Shown in pieces: positions 16,079-25,525 of a DNA stretch of 64,000 nt. The stretch spans positions 1-64,000 of the forward strand of contig MAAI01000052.1 of assembly GCA_002163115.1 (NCBI GenBank). The letters run 5' to 3'. The stretch comes from Methylophaga sp. 41_12_T18. Lineage in GTDB: Bacteria > Pseudomonadota > Gammaproteobacteria > Nitrosococcales > Methylophagaceae. Made by a program: the position numbers and the translations under genes. The notes below the pieces were generated by a model, which saw nothing but the letters and a program-made list of their open reading frames with translations, was not told where the DNA came from and searched no databases. Within the stretch, counting starts at the first letter, position 1, and each line of letters begins with the position of its first letter.

Positions 16079-17283
16079 CTAACGACTCACCTACTCTTAA
16101 CGCGTTACTAGAACATCTCCAGCAGTTCACCAGCCAATCCGCTATAAATTCATCTTTATTAGCTATCCAAGAAGATGCAAACAATCATGAGCAAATTAAC
16201 AGCCTCTGTCGGGCGCTAATAAATGAAGGTCAGCGTCATAACCAAAGTGCATGGGCAGCACATATGACATCATCACCAACTGCTGCCAGTATTTTAGGCC
16301 AAGTATTAGCAGGCTTACACAATGGTAACTTGCTATCACCACAGCTATATCCCTTATTAGATAAAATCGAACAACAACTAATAAGCTGGTTTTGTCAGTT
16401 ATATCGCCATCAATACGGTCATTTCACTGCCGGGGCGACCTACGCTAACCTAGAAGCACTTTGGCAAGCTAGAGAACATGCAAGCCACGATTCAAAGCTG
16501 GTTTATGGCAGTCATGCTAGTCACTTTTCTGTGGCAAAAGCCTGTCAGGTATTAGGTCTTACTTTTCAAGAAATTGACACTGATCAATATGACCGAATAT
16601 TGCCATCGGCATTAGCTGAAGTCTGCCAACAACAAGTACCTATTGCAGTCGTACTCACTGCTGGTACGTCGGCTTGTGGCGAAATAGATCCACTCTCGGA
16701 GTGCATACAAATATGTCAGGCATTTGATTGTTGGAGCCATGTTGATGCGGCTTGGGGCGCTGGCCTTGTGTTATTAGAACAATATCAACCGCTCTTCTGT
16801 GCTGTAGCAGATGCAGATTCGCTCACTATCGATCCACACAAAGCCTTTTCGCAACCAAAACCATGTGGCCTATTACTCTACCAGAGGCCATTACAGCCGT
16901 TATTTGCTATTGATGCAAACTACCTAGAACACCCACCTAAACAAACACTACCGGGCTCATTTGGGGGTGAGTTATTTCTACCATTATGGTCTAGCCTAAT
17001 GTTTTCCGGCGTTGCTGACTTACGTAAGCAAATGCAACATCGGCTACAGCAAGCGCAATGTTTTGCTGAGTTCCTAACATCGCAGCCTTACTGGTGGCAT
17101 CATCAGTCTCCAACAGGAATAATTTGCTTTAGGCCTTCAGCTGACATTAATTTAGATGATTTAGTAACTTTAGGATTATTCTCAAAAGCAAAAGTGAATA
17201 ATAAGACGGTATATCGCTGTGTTTTTGCTTCACAAGCTGCCCAAGCTACTAGCTTAATTACTGCGCTTGAGCCTTTTTGCTAA
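16075..17283 (+). CDS. mfnA: PLP-dependent decarboxylase, MfnA-like (L-tyrosine decarboxylase)
   Basis: A 402-residue group II (glutamate/tyrosine-type) PLP decarboxylase. It shows a substrate-binding start (AAHMTSSPTAASILGQ), VYGSHASHFSVAKACQVLG, TAGTSACGEIDPL, HVDAAWGAGLVL and the PLP-lysine motif TIDPHKAFSQPKPCGLLL. Archaeal MfnA makes tyramine, the phenolic core of methanofuran. Its place as last gene of the mfnD-F-pabB-E block argues for that role. Its 3' end overlaps the convergent damX gene by 26 bp. Aspartate or glutamate decarboxylation cannot be excluded from sequence alone. Confidence 0.75.
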   Translation: MTNDSPTLNALLEHLQQFTSQSAINSSLLAIQEDANNHEQINSLCRALINEGQRHNQSAWAAHMTSSPTAASILGQVLAGLHNGNLLSPQLYPLLDKIEQQLISWFCQLYRHQYGHFTAGATYANLEALWQAREHASHDSKLVYGSHASHFSVAKACQVLGLTFQEIDTDQYDRILPSALAEVCQQQVPIAVVLTAGTSACGEIDPLSECIQICQAFDCWSHVDAAWGAGLVLLEQYQPLFCAVADADSLTIDPHKAFSQPKPCGLLLYQRPLQPLFAIDANYLEHPPKQTLPGSFGGELFLPLWSSLMFSGVADLRKQMQHRLQQAQCFAEFLTSQPYWWHHQSPTGIICFRPSADINLDDLVTLGLFSKAKVNNKTVYRCVFASQAAQATSLITALEPFC

Positions 17284-18709
17284 TTTGTTTTTGCACGCTA
17301 TCAAAGCGGCGTAACCATGAAGGTAGCGTATTCAAGGGTGCTGGCCAACTACTACTTGCTGTAAGCGCTGTTTGTTTACTGTTATAGACACCGTAGACCA
17401 GTGCATACCAAACACGACCATTACGGATACTTTCAAACTCAGCCACATCACCAGCCAATGCATATTTTTCAATAAACTCGGTGACCTCTTGATGCTGCCA
17501 AGAGCCCATTAACTGAAATGTATAGTCCGTAGCTCGTTGCTTAAGAATCCAATCTTGTTGATAAAGATCAGCTTGCTCAACGGATATTGCCGACACTTCG
17601 GCATCAGCCGTCAATATCAACGTCGAAGGTTGTAAACTCTTCTCCCTCTGCTGAACGGCAACAACTTGCTCATCACTTTGAACAGTTAGCTCATCGATTA
17701 ATAACAATAATTCATTTCGCTCAGCCTGCTCTGAACTTAGAATAGCATCATCTTCAACAACCACTGTTGCCAACTCTTCCTGAATTAACTCCGGTAACTT
17801 AATGAGTTCATTATCAGCTTCATCACTGCTAAATAGTTCGTTAATATCAGATTGATAAACCAATAGGGAGATCAGTAATACTGATATTGCCAATATTCCT
17901 AGCCAACGCACAATGACAGTAACGTTAATATTTACCGGACTAACAAACGAGGGATGAATGCCCAACAATTTTTGATGAGCTAATTGGTTTAGCTTTGCCG
18001 GGTTGCCTGACGATTGCTGATAAAATCGCTGCATTTCTTTGCTGGAGAAAGGAGATGCACCTTGATAACCTGCGTCTAATAAGCGTTGTAATAAATAGGT
18101 CGCAGACTCTTGTTCCGATAGTTCGGGTAAATCAACGTGCTGTATACGCTGTTGAAGCAGGTTAAACTCACTAACATCAGCAGTGGCAGTTATAATTGCT
18201 TGTAATAAAAAGGTATCATTACGTCGCCAGTGCAACCATTTTATTATCTCTGTCCTGACTTCTTCTGGCAGCAACTCAAAATCATCAACCAGCAATAAAG
18301 GTTTAATATTAATTTTCTGTAATTGAGTAAATCGTTGCGTCAATTTATCTGCCAGAGCTTCGCCAGAAAGGACACCCTGAGTATCAATACCAAATGCTGT
18401 TAAACATTGTAATGCTAGCGATTGAACATCCCGGGTTGATTCGCTATTGAGAGTACAAGTTCGGAGACCATCACCTGCCTTTAACTGCAGTTGTGCCAAT
18501 AAACAACTTTTGCCGACACCAGGCTTGGCTATTAACAATCCTATTTGATTTGTCGCTTGAACCAAGTGCAATAATAAATTAAGTCGTTGCTCGACTTGCT
18601 TGCCATTAAAAAATGAATTTGCATCTACAGTCTGACTGAAAGGCGCAGATTTCAACGCTAACCGCGAAATATAACTAGGTTCAGCAGAGGGTGATGCAAG
18701 TTCACTCAT
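17258..18709 (-). CDS. damX: DamX-like AAA ATPase with SPOR domain
   Basis: A 483-residue inner-membrane, divisome-associated protein. The N-terminal half is an ExeA-like ATPase with Walker A in AKPGVGKSCLLAQLQ near residue 83 and Walker B in KPLLLVDDFELLP. One transmembrane helix (WLGILAISVLLISLLVYQ, about 270-287) precedes an acidic periplasmic linker. The last 80 residues form a SPOR domain (DYTFQLMGSWQHQEVTEFI) that binds denuded glycan strands. The position after aroB is the standard gammaproteobacterial aroK-aroB-damX order. The 3' end overlaps mfnA by 26 bp tail to tail. Confidence 0.85.
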   Translation of the reverse strand: MSELASPSAEPSYISRLALKSAPFSQTVDANSFFNGKQVEQRLNLLLHLVQATNQIGLLIAKPGVGKSCLLAQLQLKAGDGLRTCTLNSESTRDVQSLALQCLTAFGIDTQGVLSGEALADKLTQRFTQLQKINIKPLLLVDDFELLPEEVRTEIIKWLHWRRNDTFLLQAIITATADVSEFNLLQQRIQHVDLPELSEQESATYLLQRLLDAGYQGASPFSSKEMQRFYQQSSGNPAKLNQLAHQKLLGIHPSFVSPVNINVTVIVRWLGILAISVLLISLLVYQSDINELFSSDEADNELIKLPELIQEELATVVVEDDAILSSEQAERNELLLLIDELTVQSDEQVVAVQQREKSLQPSTLILTADAEVSAISVEQADLYQQDWILKQRATDYTFQLMGSWQHQEVTEFIEKYALAGDVAEFESIRNGRVWYALVYGVYNSKQTALTASSSWPAPLNTLPSWLRRFDSVQKQISKKAQAQ

Positions 18710-18724
18710 AACAAAATATAACTC

Positions 18725-19807
18725 CTAATGCTGGAACAACTCCAATGTTTCAGCCAGTTTATCCCTTGAATAATTATCACTCATGACAGCCTGACCAATT
18801 CCTTGCAGTAATACGAGACGAATCACGCCATCTTTTACCTTTTTATCTACGGCCATCAAGGACATAAATTGCTCCGAACTCATACCTTCAGGTGTTGTAA
18901 CTGGCAGGTCAGCAGCTAATAATAATGCTTTGATACGGTCAACATCTTGAGTTGTAAGCCAGCCTAAGCGCTGTGATAAATCAGCAGCCATCACCATGCC
19001 ACAAGCAATAGCCTCGCCATGCAACCAATTTCCGTAACCCATACCAGTTTCAATAGCATGGCCAAAGGTATGGCCTAAGTTCAATAATGCACGAACCCCA
19101 TGCTCAAGTTCATCCTCAGCAACCATCTTGGCTTTATCTATACACGAACGTTCAACCGCTTCAGCAAGTGCTGCTGGCTCCCGATGCTTTAAAGCGGTCA
19201 TGTTGTCTTCTAGCCATTCAAAAAAGTCTAGATCATTGATAAGACCATACTTTATAACTTCCGCAATGCCTGAAGATAATTGACGGTCATCTAGTGTATT
19301 TAAAGTATTGGTATCAGCAATCACACATTGTGGCTGGTAAAAAGCGCCTATCATGTTCTTACCTAAGGCATGATTAACCGCCGTTTTCCCACCTACAGAT
19401 GAATCCACCTGAGACAGTAATGTTGTAGGAATTTGAATGAATGGCACACCGCGCTGATAACAAGCAGCTGCGAAGCCAGTCATATCACCAATCACCCCAC
19501 CACCTAATGCAATCAAGGTCACTTGGCGAGAAAAGTGCACTGATAATAACTGATCAAAAACCTGATTTAACACATCTAATGTTTTAAATTGCTCTCCATC
19601 TGGTAAAACAACGGATTCACATTGATATGCTTGCAAAGAATCTAGTAGCGCTTGTAAATATAAAGGGGCAACGGTTTCATTGGTCACCACTAATACTTCC
19701 TTACCTTTGATATGCTGAGTTAACAACTCGGGCTGCGCCAAAAGGTCTCGACCTATATAAATAGGATAACTACGTTCATCTAATGCAACGTGTAAGGTTT
19801 TCATCAT
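18725..19807 (-). CDS. aroB: 3-dehydroquinate synthase
   Basis: Second enzyme of the shikimate pathway: converts DAHP to 3-dehydroquinate using NAD and a divalent metal. The 360-residue protein has VTLIALGGGVIGDMTGFAAA, IQIPTTLLSQVDSSVGGKT, the metal-binding residues in HTFGHAIE and HGEAIACGM, and a KYGLI segment. Two adjacent ATG codons at the 5' end make the start uncertain by one residue. It follows aroK by 8 bp and is probably cotranscribed with it and damX. Confidence 0.97.
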   Translation of the reverse strand: MMKTLHVALDERSYPIYIGRDLLAQPELLTQHIKGKEVLVVTNETVAPLYLQALLDSLQAYQCESVVLPDGEQFKTLDVLNQVFDQLLSVHFSRQVTLIALGGGVIGDMTGFAAACYQRGVPFIQIPTTLLSQVDSSVGGKTAVNHALGKNMIGAFYQPQCVIADTNTLNTLDDRQLSSGIAEVIKYGLINDLDFFEWLEDNMTALKHREPAALAEAVERSCIDKAKMVAEDELEHGVRALLNLGHTFGHAIETGMGYGNWLHGEAIACGMVMAADLSQRLGWLTTQDVDRIKALLLAADLPVTTPEGMSSEQFMSLMAVDKKVKDGVIRLVLLQGIGQAVMSDNYSRDKLAETLELFQH

Positions 19808-19815
19808 GTTTAGTA

Positions 19816-20337
19816 TTATTTTCCCAATTCTTCTAATTGCTTTATTACCATTGAAACAGTGTGTTGAATTGACTGTTCACCGGTCCGTAACACTACATCC
19901 GCTACATTTTGGTATAAAGGATCACGCTTTTCCAGTAACTCAATAATTTTCTTTTTTGGATCTTCAGTTTGTAATAAAGGCCTATTTTTATCTTTAGAGG
20001 TACGTTTCAATAACTGCTCTTCTGATGCCGCTAAATACACCACATGTCCTTGCGCTCGTAGGGCTCGGCGATTTTCATCAGCCAAGATTGCTCCGCCGCC
20101 AGTAGCCAGCACGATATTTTTTAAACATGTTAATTCGGCAATGACTTTTTTCTCTCGTTCACGAAAACCTTGTTCACCTTCCATTTCAAAAATCCATGAA
20201 ATAGATACACCAGTGCGTTTTTCTATTTCACGATCACTATCGTAAAAACTGCGTTTAAGTACTTTTGCAAGTTGTCGACCAACTGTTGACTTGCCGGCAC
20301 CCATTGGTCCAACTAAAAAAATATTGCCTGATATCAC
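19816..20337 (-). CDS. aroK: Shikimate kinase
   Basis: Phosphorylates shikimate at the 3-OH with ATP. The 173-residue protein has Walker A GPMGAGKSTVGRQLA near residue 11, the shikimate-binding DSDREIEKRTG segment, ATGGGAILADENR and the lid region NRPLLQTEDP. The start is GTG at 20337, giving MISGNIFLVG, the usual AroK opening. It is separated from the upstream pilQ gene by a clear terminator, so aroK-aroB-damX should have their own promoter in the short stretch 20338-20370. Confidence 0.96.
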   Translation of the reverse strand: MISGNIFLVGPMGAGKSTVGRQLAKVLKRSFYDSDREIEKRTGVSISWIFEMEGEQGFREREKKVIAELTCLKNIVLATGGGAILADENRRALRAQGHVVYLAASEEQLLKRTSKDKNRPLLQTEDPKKKIIELLEKRDPLYQNVADVVLRTGEQSIQHTVSMVIKQLEELGK

Positions 20338-20370
20338 GTAATTTTCATCTCACTTTACTTTCAGTCTACA

Positions 20371-20397
20371 AAAAAGCCGGATCATAGATCCGGCTTT
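20371..20397 (-). terminator. Rho-independent terminator after pilQ
   Basis: On the minus strand the stem AAAGCCGGATC, loop TAT, GATCCGGCTTT is a perfect 11-bp match, followed by TTTTTT-rich sequence within the run at 20371-20375. It ends the pilMNOPQ transcript ahead of aroK. Confidence 0.88.
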
Positions 20398-20420
20398 CAT
20401 CATATCAAACCTGTGTTTGA

Positions 20421-22463
20421 TTAAAATTTAAGGCTGTCCTTAATAATTTTAGGTGTTATGAATACTAACAATTCTCGTTTTGTATCATTATTTGATGTCG
20501 ACTTAAATAAGAAGCCTACATAAGGTAGATCACCAAAGAATGGAACGCGAGTAGAAGAATTTATGGTCGATTGCTCATAAATCCCCCCCAAAACTACTGT
20601 CTCACCATTATCAACTAATACCTGCGTTTTAACTGAACGCGTATCAATACTTGGTACCCCAAGGAATATCTCACCGACTTCATCCTTGTTAACTTCAAGA
20701 TCCATCACAATACGATCATCTGGTGTAATTTGTGGCGTCACTTCTAATTTCAACACCGCCTCTTTAAATGAGACAGAAGTTGAACCACTAGAGCTTGCTT
20801 CTTGATAAGGAATCTCCGTACCTTGTTCAATAATTGCTGTTTGCTGATTTAATGTCACTACTCGTGGGCTAGAAATAATTTCACCTTTACCCTCTTGTTG
20901 CATAGCAGACAGTTCTAACTCCAAAATCGCATTGAAGGGAAGTTTTGCAAATGCTAACCCTAAAGTTGAACCTCCAGTAACAGGTAAGTTAACGTTCAAG
21001 GAGTCACTCAGATCAAGGCCAGGAGTGACAGTGTCACCATCAGCTCCCACAGTAAAGTCAGAACTACTGCCAGAAAAGGCTGTGCCTAAAGTATTACTCT
21101 TACCTGAAAGACCAAAATTAACTCCTAGCTCTTTGGTAAAGTCATTATTTGCAATAACGATACGTGCTTCAATCAAGACTTGGCGGACAGGAATATCTAA
21201 TTTTTCTATTAACTGTCGAACTTGAACTAATTGATCTGCTGTATCACGAATAAGTAATGAGTTGGTACGTTCATCGACCGTAACGCTGCCTCTATCAGAA
21301 ATAAATCCAGTCGGATCAGCGCCTGAGCTTGAACCCGAACCAGAATCTATAATGGCAGCTAGCTCAGTTGCTTTAGCAAAGTTAATTTCAATGATTTCTG
21401 AATACAATGGCTCCAATTCAACCAACTGTTTTAATGCCTCTAACTCTTGTTTCTCACGCGCCGCAATTTCTGCCGCTGGTGCGATCAGCATCACATTACC
21501 ATTTTGGCGCATCGCCAAACCTTTGGTTTTTAAAATGATATCTAAAGCTTGGTCCCAGGGTACATTTTTCAACCTCAAGGTTAAATTGCCTTGCACCGTA
21601 TCACTGGTAACTAAATTCATTCCAGTAAAGTCCGCAAGTAGCTGTAAAACTGCACGGACTTCTATATTTTGAAAGTTTAATGATAGCTTTTCGCCATTAT
21701 ACCCAAACTGATCTTTACTATCGGATGATTTAGTCTCTTCTGAAACGGGCTTAACTTCTAAAACCAGTTTTTTTTCAGATTGATATGCCAGATGCTCAAA
21801 TTTACCCGATGTTGATAAAGTTAATTGCGTATTATCGCCTTTTTTAACGCTATCAATCATTTGTATCGGTGTCGCAAAATCAGTGACATCTAACCGACGA
21901 TGAAGATTCTCAGGCAAATCAACGCCCATAAGGTCAATAACAATCGTATCGCGCTCTTGGTGAACATCAACGGTTGCTGCTTCCTCACTCAACATTATTG
22001 TTAATAAACCTTCGCCATTCTCACCGCGGTGAAAATCAATATCAGTCACAGATTGCTCACTATTATCATTAATTGAAGTCGCTAATGCGCCGCCATCAAT
22101 TGTCACAATAATGATATTGCCATCTTCAGTGATAGTATAAGGTGCTTTTTGAACAAGATTAACCACCATTCGTGTCCGGCCACCAGCTTCGACGGTAGAA
22201 ACACTTCTCGTTAAGCCAATATTGATTTGCTCTGTTTTTTTATCTAACTTATTGGTTATGCCAGAAAAGTCTAAAACAATTCGAGCTGGTTCATCGATAG
22301 AAAAACTATTTAAATCAGTCACTGGTTCTGAAAAAGTTAATACTAATTGTGCTTTCTCCCCAGGCAGTGATGAATAGCCTACTGATTGTAACTCAGTAGC
22401 CGCTGCCAAACTTGCAAAAAACACCAGATATAATGTGATCAAGCTCTTAGAAAGTGTAGTCAT
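20421..22463 (-). CDS. pilQ: Type IV pilus secretin PilQ
   Basis: Outer-membrane secretin through which the type IV pilus exits. It has a signal peptide (MTTLSKSLITLYLVFFASLA), two AMIN domains that bind peptidoglycan (ARIVLDFSG and IVIDLMGVDL segments), STN and secretin N domains (NIEVRAVLQLLADFTGMNLV, VDERTNSLLIRDT), and the secretin pore (LIEARIVIANNDFTKELGVN to VFITPKII). I prefer the ATG at 22463, which has AAGGG about 8 bp upstream and a clean signal peptide. A longer start at 22550 would add 29 residues without a ribosome binding site. It is the last gene of pilMNOPQ, followed by a terminator. Confidence 0.93.
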   Translation of the reverse strand: MTTLSKSLITLYLVFFASLAAATELQSVGYSSLPGEKAQLVLTFSEPVTDLNSFSIDEPARIVLDFSGITNKLDKKTEQINIGLTRSVSTVEAGGRTRMVVNLVQKAPYTITEDGNIIIVTIDGGALATSINDNSEQSVTDIDFHRGENGEGLLTIMLSEEAATVDVHQERDTIVIDLMGVDLPENLHRRLDVTDFATPIQMIDSVKKGDNTQLTLSTSGKFEHLAYQSEKKLVLEVKPVSEETKSSDSKDQFGYNGEKLSLNFQNIEVRAVLQLLADFTGMNLVTSDTVQGNLTLRLKNVPWDQALDIILKTKGLAMRQNGNVMLIAPAAEIAAREKQELEALKQLVELEPLYSEIIEINFAKATELAAIIDSGSGSSSGADPTGFISDRGSVTVDERTNSLLIRDTADQLVQVRQLIEKLDIPVRQVLIEARIVIANNDFTKELGVNFGLSGKSNTLGTAFSGSSSDFTVGADGDTVTPGLDLSDSLNVNLPVTGGSTLGLAFAKLPFNAILELELSAMQQEGKGEIISSPRVVTLNQQTAIIEQGTEIPYQEASSSGSTSVSFKEAVLKLEVTPQITPDDRIVMDLEVNKDEVGEIFLGVPSIDTRSVKTQVLVDNGETVVLGGIYEQSTINSSTRVPFFGDLPYVGFLFKSTSNNDTKRELLVFITPKIIKDSLKF

Positions 22464-22564
22464 AAAAGACGCCCTTATTTTCTGGAAAACACCCTGTGCG
22501 CATATCATCTTCTGCTGTTTATGCATCATAATTCCATCTTTGCTAGTCATGTTAGTTATAGCCT

Positions 22565-23119
22565 TTAATTTACATCTGCAATAGAAAGAGAAGAGTCACG
22601 TTCCATATATCGACCATCTCCCTCCGCTACAATTTCTTTCAATTTTAACTCCATCTCGGAGATGGATAAAATCTTTCCATGATTTCGTCCCATATAGTTA
22701 CCTATTTGTGCCCGGTGAATAACACCATCTGACGAACGAATGAGTGCCCAGACTGTCTCTTTCTCAAGAGTGCCCATTAATTGCAGGCTGGCTAAATCAT
22801 AAAATTCTAAAGCTTCTTTCCGGCGATGCTTATCTGGATGTATACCATTATCTTCAACAATTGGTTGTTCTATTTCAAGAGGCATTTCCACCACAGTCCG
22901 AACAAATGGACTTCTCAACTCTGACGCGTTGTAACTATACTTTTCATAAGCTTTCAATACCGGCAAAGGTGGAATGTCTGCTTTTTGTTGAGATTTCACC
23001 GTCGAGACATAAGCGCTAAGGTCATCTTTCTCATGTTGACAGCCAGTAACAACAACTAGGGCAGATATAACAATCAGAATTTTTAATGTTTTCACCATTC
23101 TTTTCAATTCCCTAATCAT
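22565..23119 (-). CDS. pilP: Type IV pilus lipoprotein PilP
   Basis: Inner-membrane lipoprotein linking the PilMNO platform to PilQ. The 184-residue protein has a lipoprotein signal ending VVVTGC (lipobox cysteine near residue 27), then an unstructured N-terminal stretch. The C-terminal homology region carries ELRSPF, YDLASLQLMGTLEKETVWAL and GNYMGRNHGKI, as in other PilP proteins. A second Met at residue 8 is an alternative start. Its ATG lies 2 bp after the pilO stop. Confidence 0.9.
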   Translation of the reverse strand: MIRELKRMVKTLKILIVISALVVVTGCQHEKDDLSAYVSTVKSQQKADIPPLPVLKAYEKYSYNASELRSPFVRTVVEMPLEIEQPIVEDNGIHPDKHRRKEALEFYDLASLQLMGTLEKETVWALIRSSDGVIHRAQIGNYMGRNHGKILSISEMELKLKEIVAEGDGRYMERDSSLSIADVN

Positions 23120-23121
23120 CC

Positions 23122-23709
23122 TTAGTCAACGTCTTGATCAAAGTATCTATATGTTTTGGCGGTAATATCCATACTCATCTTACCGCCATCTTTACCAATC
23201 GGTTTTAGTGTCAAATTATGCATTGTCACAATTCTTGGTAGTGCCGCAACGCCACTAACAAACTCTCCAAATTGATGATAATCGCCAGTTACTTTTATTG
23301 AAATTGGCAGTTCCGCATAAAAATCAATGGGCCGCTCGCCTTCAGGCTTAAACAATTCAAACTCCAAACCATTAATAAGCCCAGTACGTGAAATATCAAT
23401 CAATAAATCCGCTACTTCACTTTTTCTAGGTAACTGTTTAAGCATCGACGAAAATACTGTTCTCATCTCAATCATTTGCTCTTTGTAGGCTTCTAGATTT
23501 ATTGCCTTGGCAGTTTTAGCTTCAAATGATTTTTTTAATTGTTGCTCTTTTTGCTCCAGACTTTCTAGTTCAATTTGCTTATCTTTTATCACAAAATAAA
23601 AGCCTGCACCCCAAACTGCTGCGCACAATAAAATGATGGCTACTATTTTTATCGGCAACGGCCATTCGCCACTCTCATTAAAATCTAACTCATCTAAAGA
23701 CAGTTCCAT
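23122..23709 (-). CDS. pilO: Type IV pilus assembly protein PilO
   Basis: Bitopic inner-membrane protein that pairs with PilN in the alignment subcomplex. Of 195 residues, there is a short cytoplasmic N-terminus with WPLPIKI and one transmembrane helix (VAIILLCAAVWGAGFYFVI, about 23-41). A coiled coil (LESLEQKEQQLKKSFEAKTA) and a ferredoxin-like periplasmic domain (DLLIDISRTGLINGLEFELF, GDYHQFGEFVSGVAALPRIV) follow. It directly follows pilN (stop and start adjacent). Confidence 0.93.
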   Translation of the reverse strand: MELSLDELDFNESGEWPLPIKIVAIILLCAAVWGAGFYFVIKDKQIELESLEQKEQQLKKSFEAKTAKAINLEAYKEQMIEMRTVFSSMLKQLPRKSEVADLLIDISRTGLINGLEFELFKPEGERPIDFYAELPISIKVTGDYHQFGEFVSGVAALPRIVTMHNLTLKPIGKDGGKMSMDITAKTYRYFDQDVD

Positions 23710-24273
23710 TTAGCTCTCTCCATCTTCTTTTTTAGGTTTTGATTCATTCACCCCTAAGGTGAATTTCCTAATAGCATTGCTCTTCGATGAAGTACGTTTA
23801 ATGACATTCAATTTAGATTCTTCGAATTCAGTATTATCATCAAGTTTGCGCATAAATACAGAAACCCTTGCATTTGATTGTGCAACCCCGTCTAGAGTTA
23901 AAGTATTCCCTTGGCGAGCCACTTTTTCTAAATGGATGCCTTCCGGTACTGTTTTCACAATTGCTTCAAAGACTTTAACAACTTTAGGTCGACTCGCTTG
24001 CAACTCTTGAATAACTTGCATTCTCGCTAATAAACGATCTCGTTCCGCCTCTAATGTCTTTATTTCCTTTATTTTCTTATTTAATTCGACAATTTCTCGA
24101 TCCAAGAAGGCATTTCGATTATTTTGTTCATCAAGCATACTATCTGCAAATAAAATAACGCCATACAAAATTGCCGCAGCAAAAATAAACGCTGCAATTA
24201 GGCTAGTGAAAAACTGTTGTTGCCGCTCTTGCCGACGCTCTTCTCGCCATGGCAGAAGATTAATACGGGCCAT
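23710..24273 (-). CDS. pilN: Type IV pilus assembly protein PilN
   Basis: Inner-membrane partner of PilO and PilM. It begins MARINLLPWREERRQ; the INLLPWR motif inserts into the groove of PilM. A transmembrane helix at about 22-42, a coiled coil (NRNAFLDREIVELNKKIKEI) and a periplasmic ferredoxin-like domain complete the 187 residues. The ATG overlaps the last base of the pilM stop codon, which indicates translational coupling. Confidence 0.95.
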   Translation of the reverse strand: MARINLLPWREERRQERQQQFFTSLIAAFIFAAAILYGVILFADSMLDEQNNRNAFLDREIVELNKKIKEIKTLEAERDRLLARMQVIQELQASRPKVVKVFEAIVKTVPEGIHLEKVARQGNTLTLDGVAQSNARVSVFMRKLDDNTEFEESKLNVIKRTSSKSNAIRKFTLGVNESKPKKEDGES

Positions 24274-25331
24274 TAGTCAAAACTCCTCATTGCTAAACCA
24301 GAGGCAATCATCATTGAGGGAGCATCATTACTTAATGCCTGAATTTTTACTTTAGCGCCCAACACCATCTCTGAGAAGGGGTTCGCAATTGAAGTTGATG
24401 TGCCCGTTTCTTCCTCTATCATTGCATCAATCCCTTTAATAGACGCGCATCCGCCGGCAAGAATAATATGATCGATAGATTGATATTGCGTAGATGCTGA
24501 AAAGAAAAATTGTAATGCGCGTGTTACCGTCGTTGTCATCGAGCGTTTAAATGGTTCTAGAACTTTAGGACCATAATCATCAGGTAAATTATTTTCTTTT
24601 TTGGCTCGGCCAGCCTCTTGATAAGACATGCCATAGTGTCGCTCAATATCTTCAGTCAGCATTCTGCCACCAAAGGTTTGTTCACGGGTAAATACAATTT
24701 TGCCATCGACTAAAACATGTAATGTCGTTAATGTTGCTCCAACATCGGCAATCGCCACTGTTAAGCCTTCACCATAATGAGGCATTTGTTTAGCAATTAA
24801 GCTGTATGCATTTTCCATCGTATACGCTTCAACATCAACCAGTTTGGCTTTTAAACCTGCATTTTCTAAGACTTCGGTTCTGGCGTCGACATTTTCCCGA
24901 CGGGAAGCAGCTAATAAAACATTCACAGCATTAGCATCCACGGCAGATGGCCCCACCACCTCAAAATCTAACCTCACTTCTTCCAATGGATAAGGGATAT
25001 AATTTTCTGCTTCCAACATAATCTGATCTTCCATTTCACGTTCAGATAGTGAATCAGGGAAAGAAATTATTTTGGTGATTGCTGAATTTGCAGAAACAGC
25101 GACTGCTGCTTCCTTTGCTTTTGTACCAGAACGTTTGACAGCTCGCTTCAGCGCACCGGAGACTTCATCGGCATTCTCAATTCTGCTCTCAACAACGGCA
25201 TTAACTGGCAAAGGTTCAACTGCATACGACTCTACACAGTACTTATTTCCTTTCCAGGCAAGCTCCAGTACTTTAACAACTGATGAACTTATATCTACCC
25301 CTAATAAGGGGGATTTTTTACGTCCAAACAT
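24273..25331 (-). CDS. pilM: Type IV pilus assembly protein PilM
   Basis: Cytoplasmic actin/FtsA-like ATPase that anchors the alignment complex to the inner membrane. The 352 residues show LLGVDISSSVVKVLELAWKG at the N-terminus, LTVAIADVGATLTTLHVL (phosphate 2 motif) and IDHIILAGGCASIKGID (adenosine motif). It is the first gene of the pilMNOPQ operon, divergent from ponA across 194 bp, the standard gammaproteobacterial arrangement. Confidence 0.95.
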   Translation of the reverse strand: MFGRKKSPLLGVDISSSVVKVLELAWKGNKYCVESYAVEPLPVNAVVESRIENADEVSGALKRAVKRSGTKAKEAAVAVSANSAITKIISFPDSLSEREMEDQIMLEAENYIPYPLEEVRLDFEVVGPSAVDANAVNVLLAASRRENVDARTEVLENAGLKAKLVDVEAYTMENAYSLIAKQMPHYGEGLTVAIADVGATLTTLHVLVDGKIVFTREQTFGGRMLTEDIERHYGMSYQEAGRAKKENNLPDDYGPKVLEPFKRSMTTTVTRALQFFFSASTQYQSIDHIILAGGCASIKGIDAMIEEETGTSTSIANPFSEMVLGAKVKIQALSNDAPSMMIASGLAMRSFD

Positions 25332-25410
25332 GTGCAGTCCTAATTCCCATTTACACTAATAATATAATTACATCTACAGTTACAGTCACTACTTAAAGTG
25401 ATTTATTAAG

Positions 25411-25439
25411 ACTATAGTGCATGTCCCTAAAAAAAACAA
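25411..25439 (-). promoter_or_regulatory. Candidate promoter for pilMNOPQ
   Basis: On the minus strand TTGTTT (25434-25439) is separated by 17 bp from TATAGT (25411-25416), about 80 bp upstream of pilM. The -10 matches 5 of 6 and the -35 only 3 of 6. The region is very AT-rich, so chance is possible. Confidence 0.3.
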
Positions 25440-25525
25440 TAGTATAGATATCATTATCCTGATTCTGTAATTTTATATATACTTTATGAACTTAATACCC
25501 AAATTTGGTTTTCAAACACAATCCT

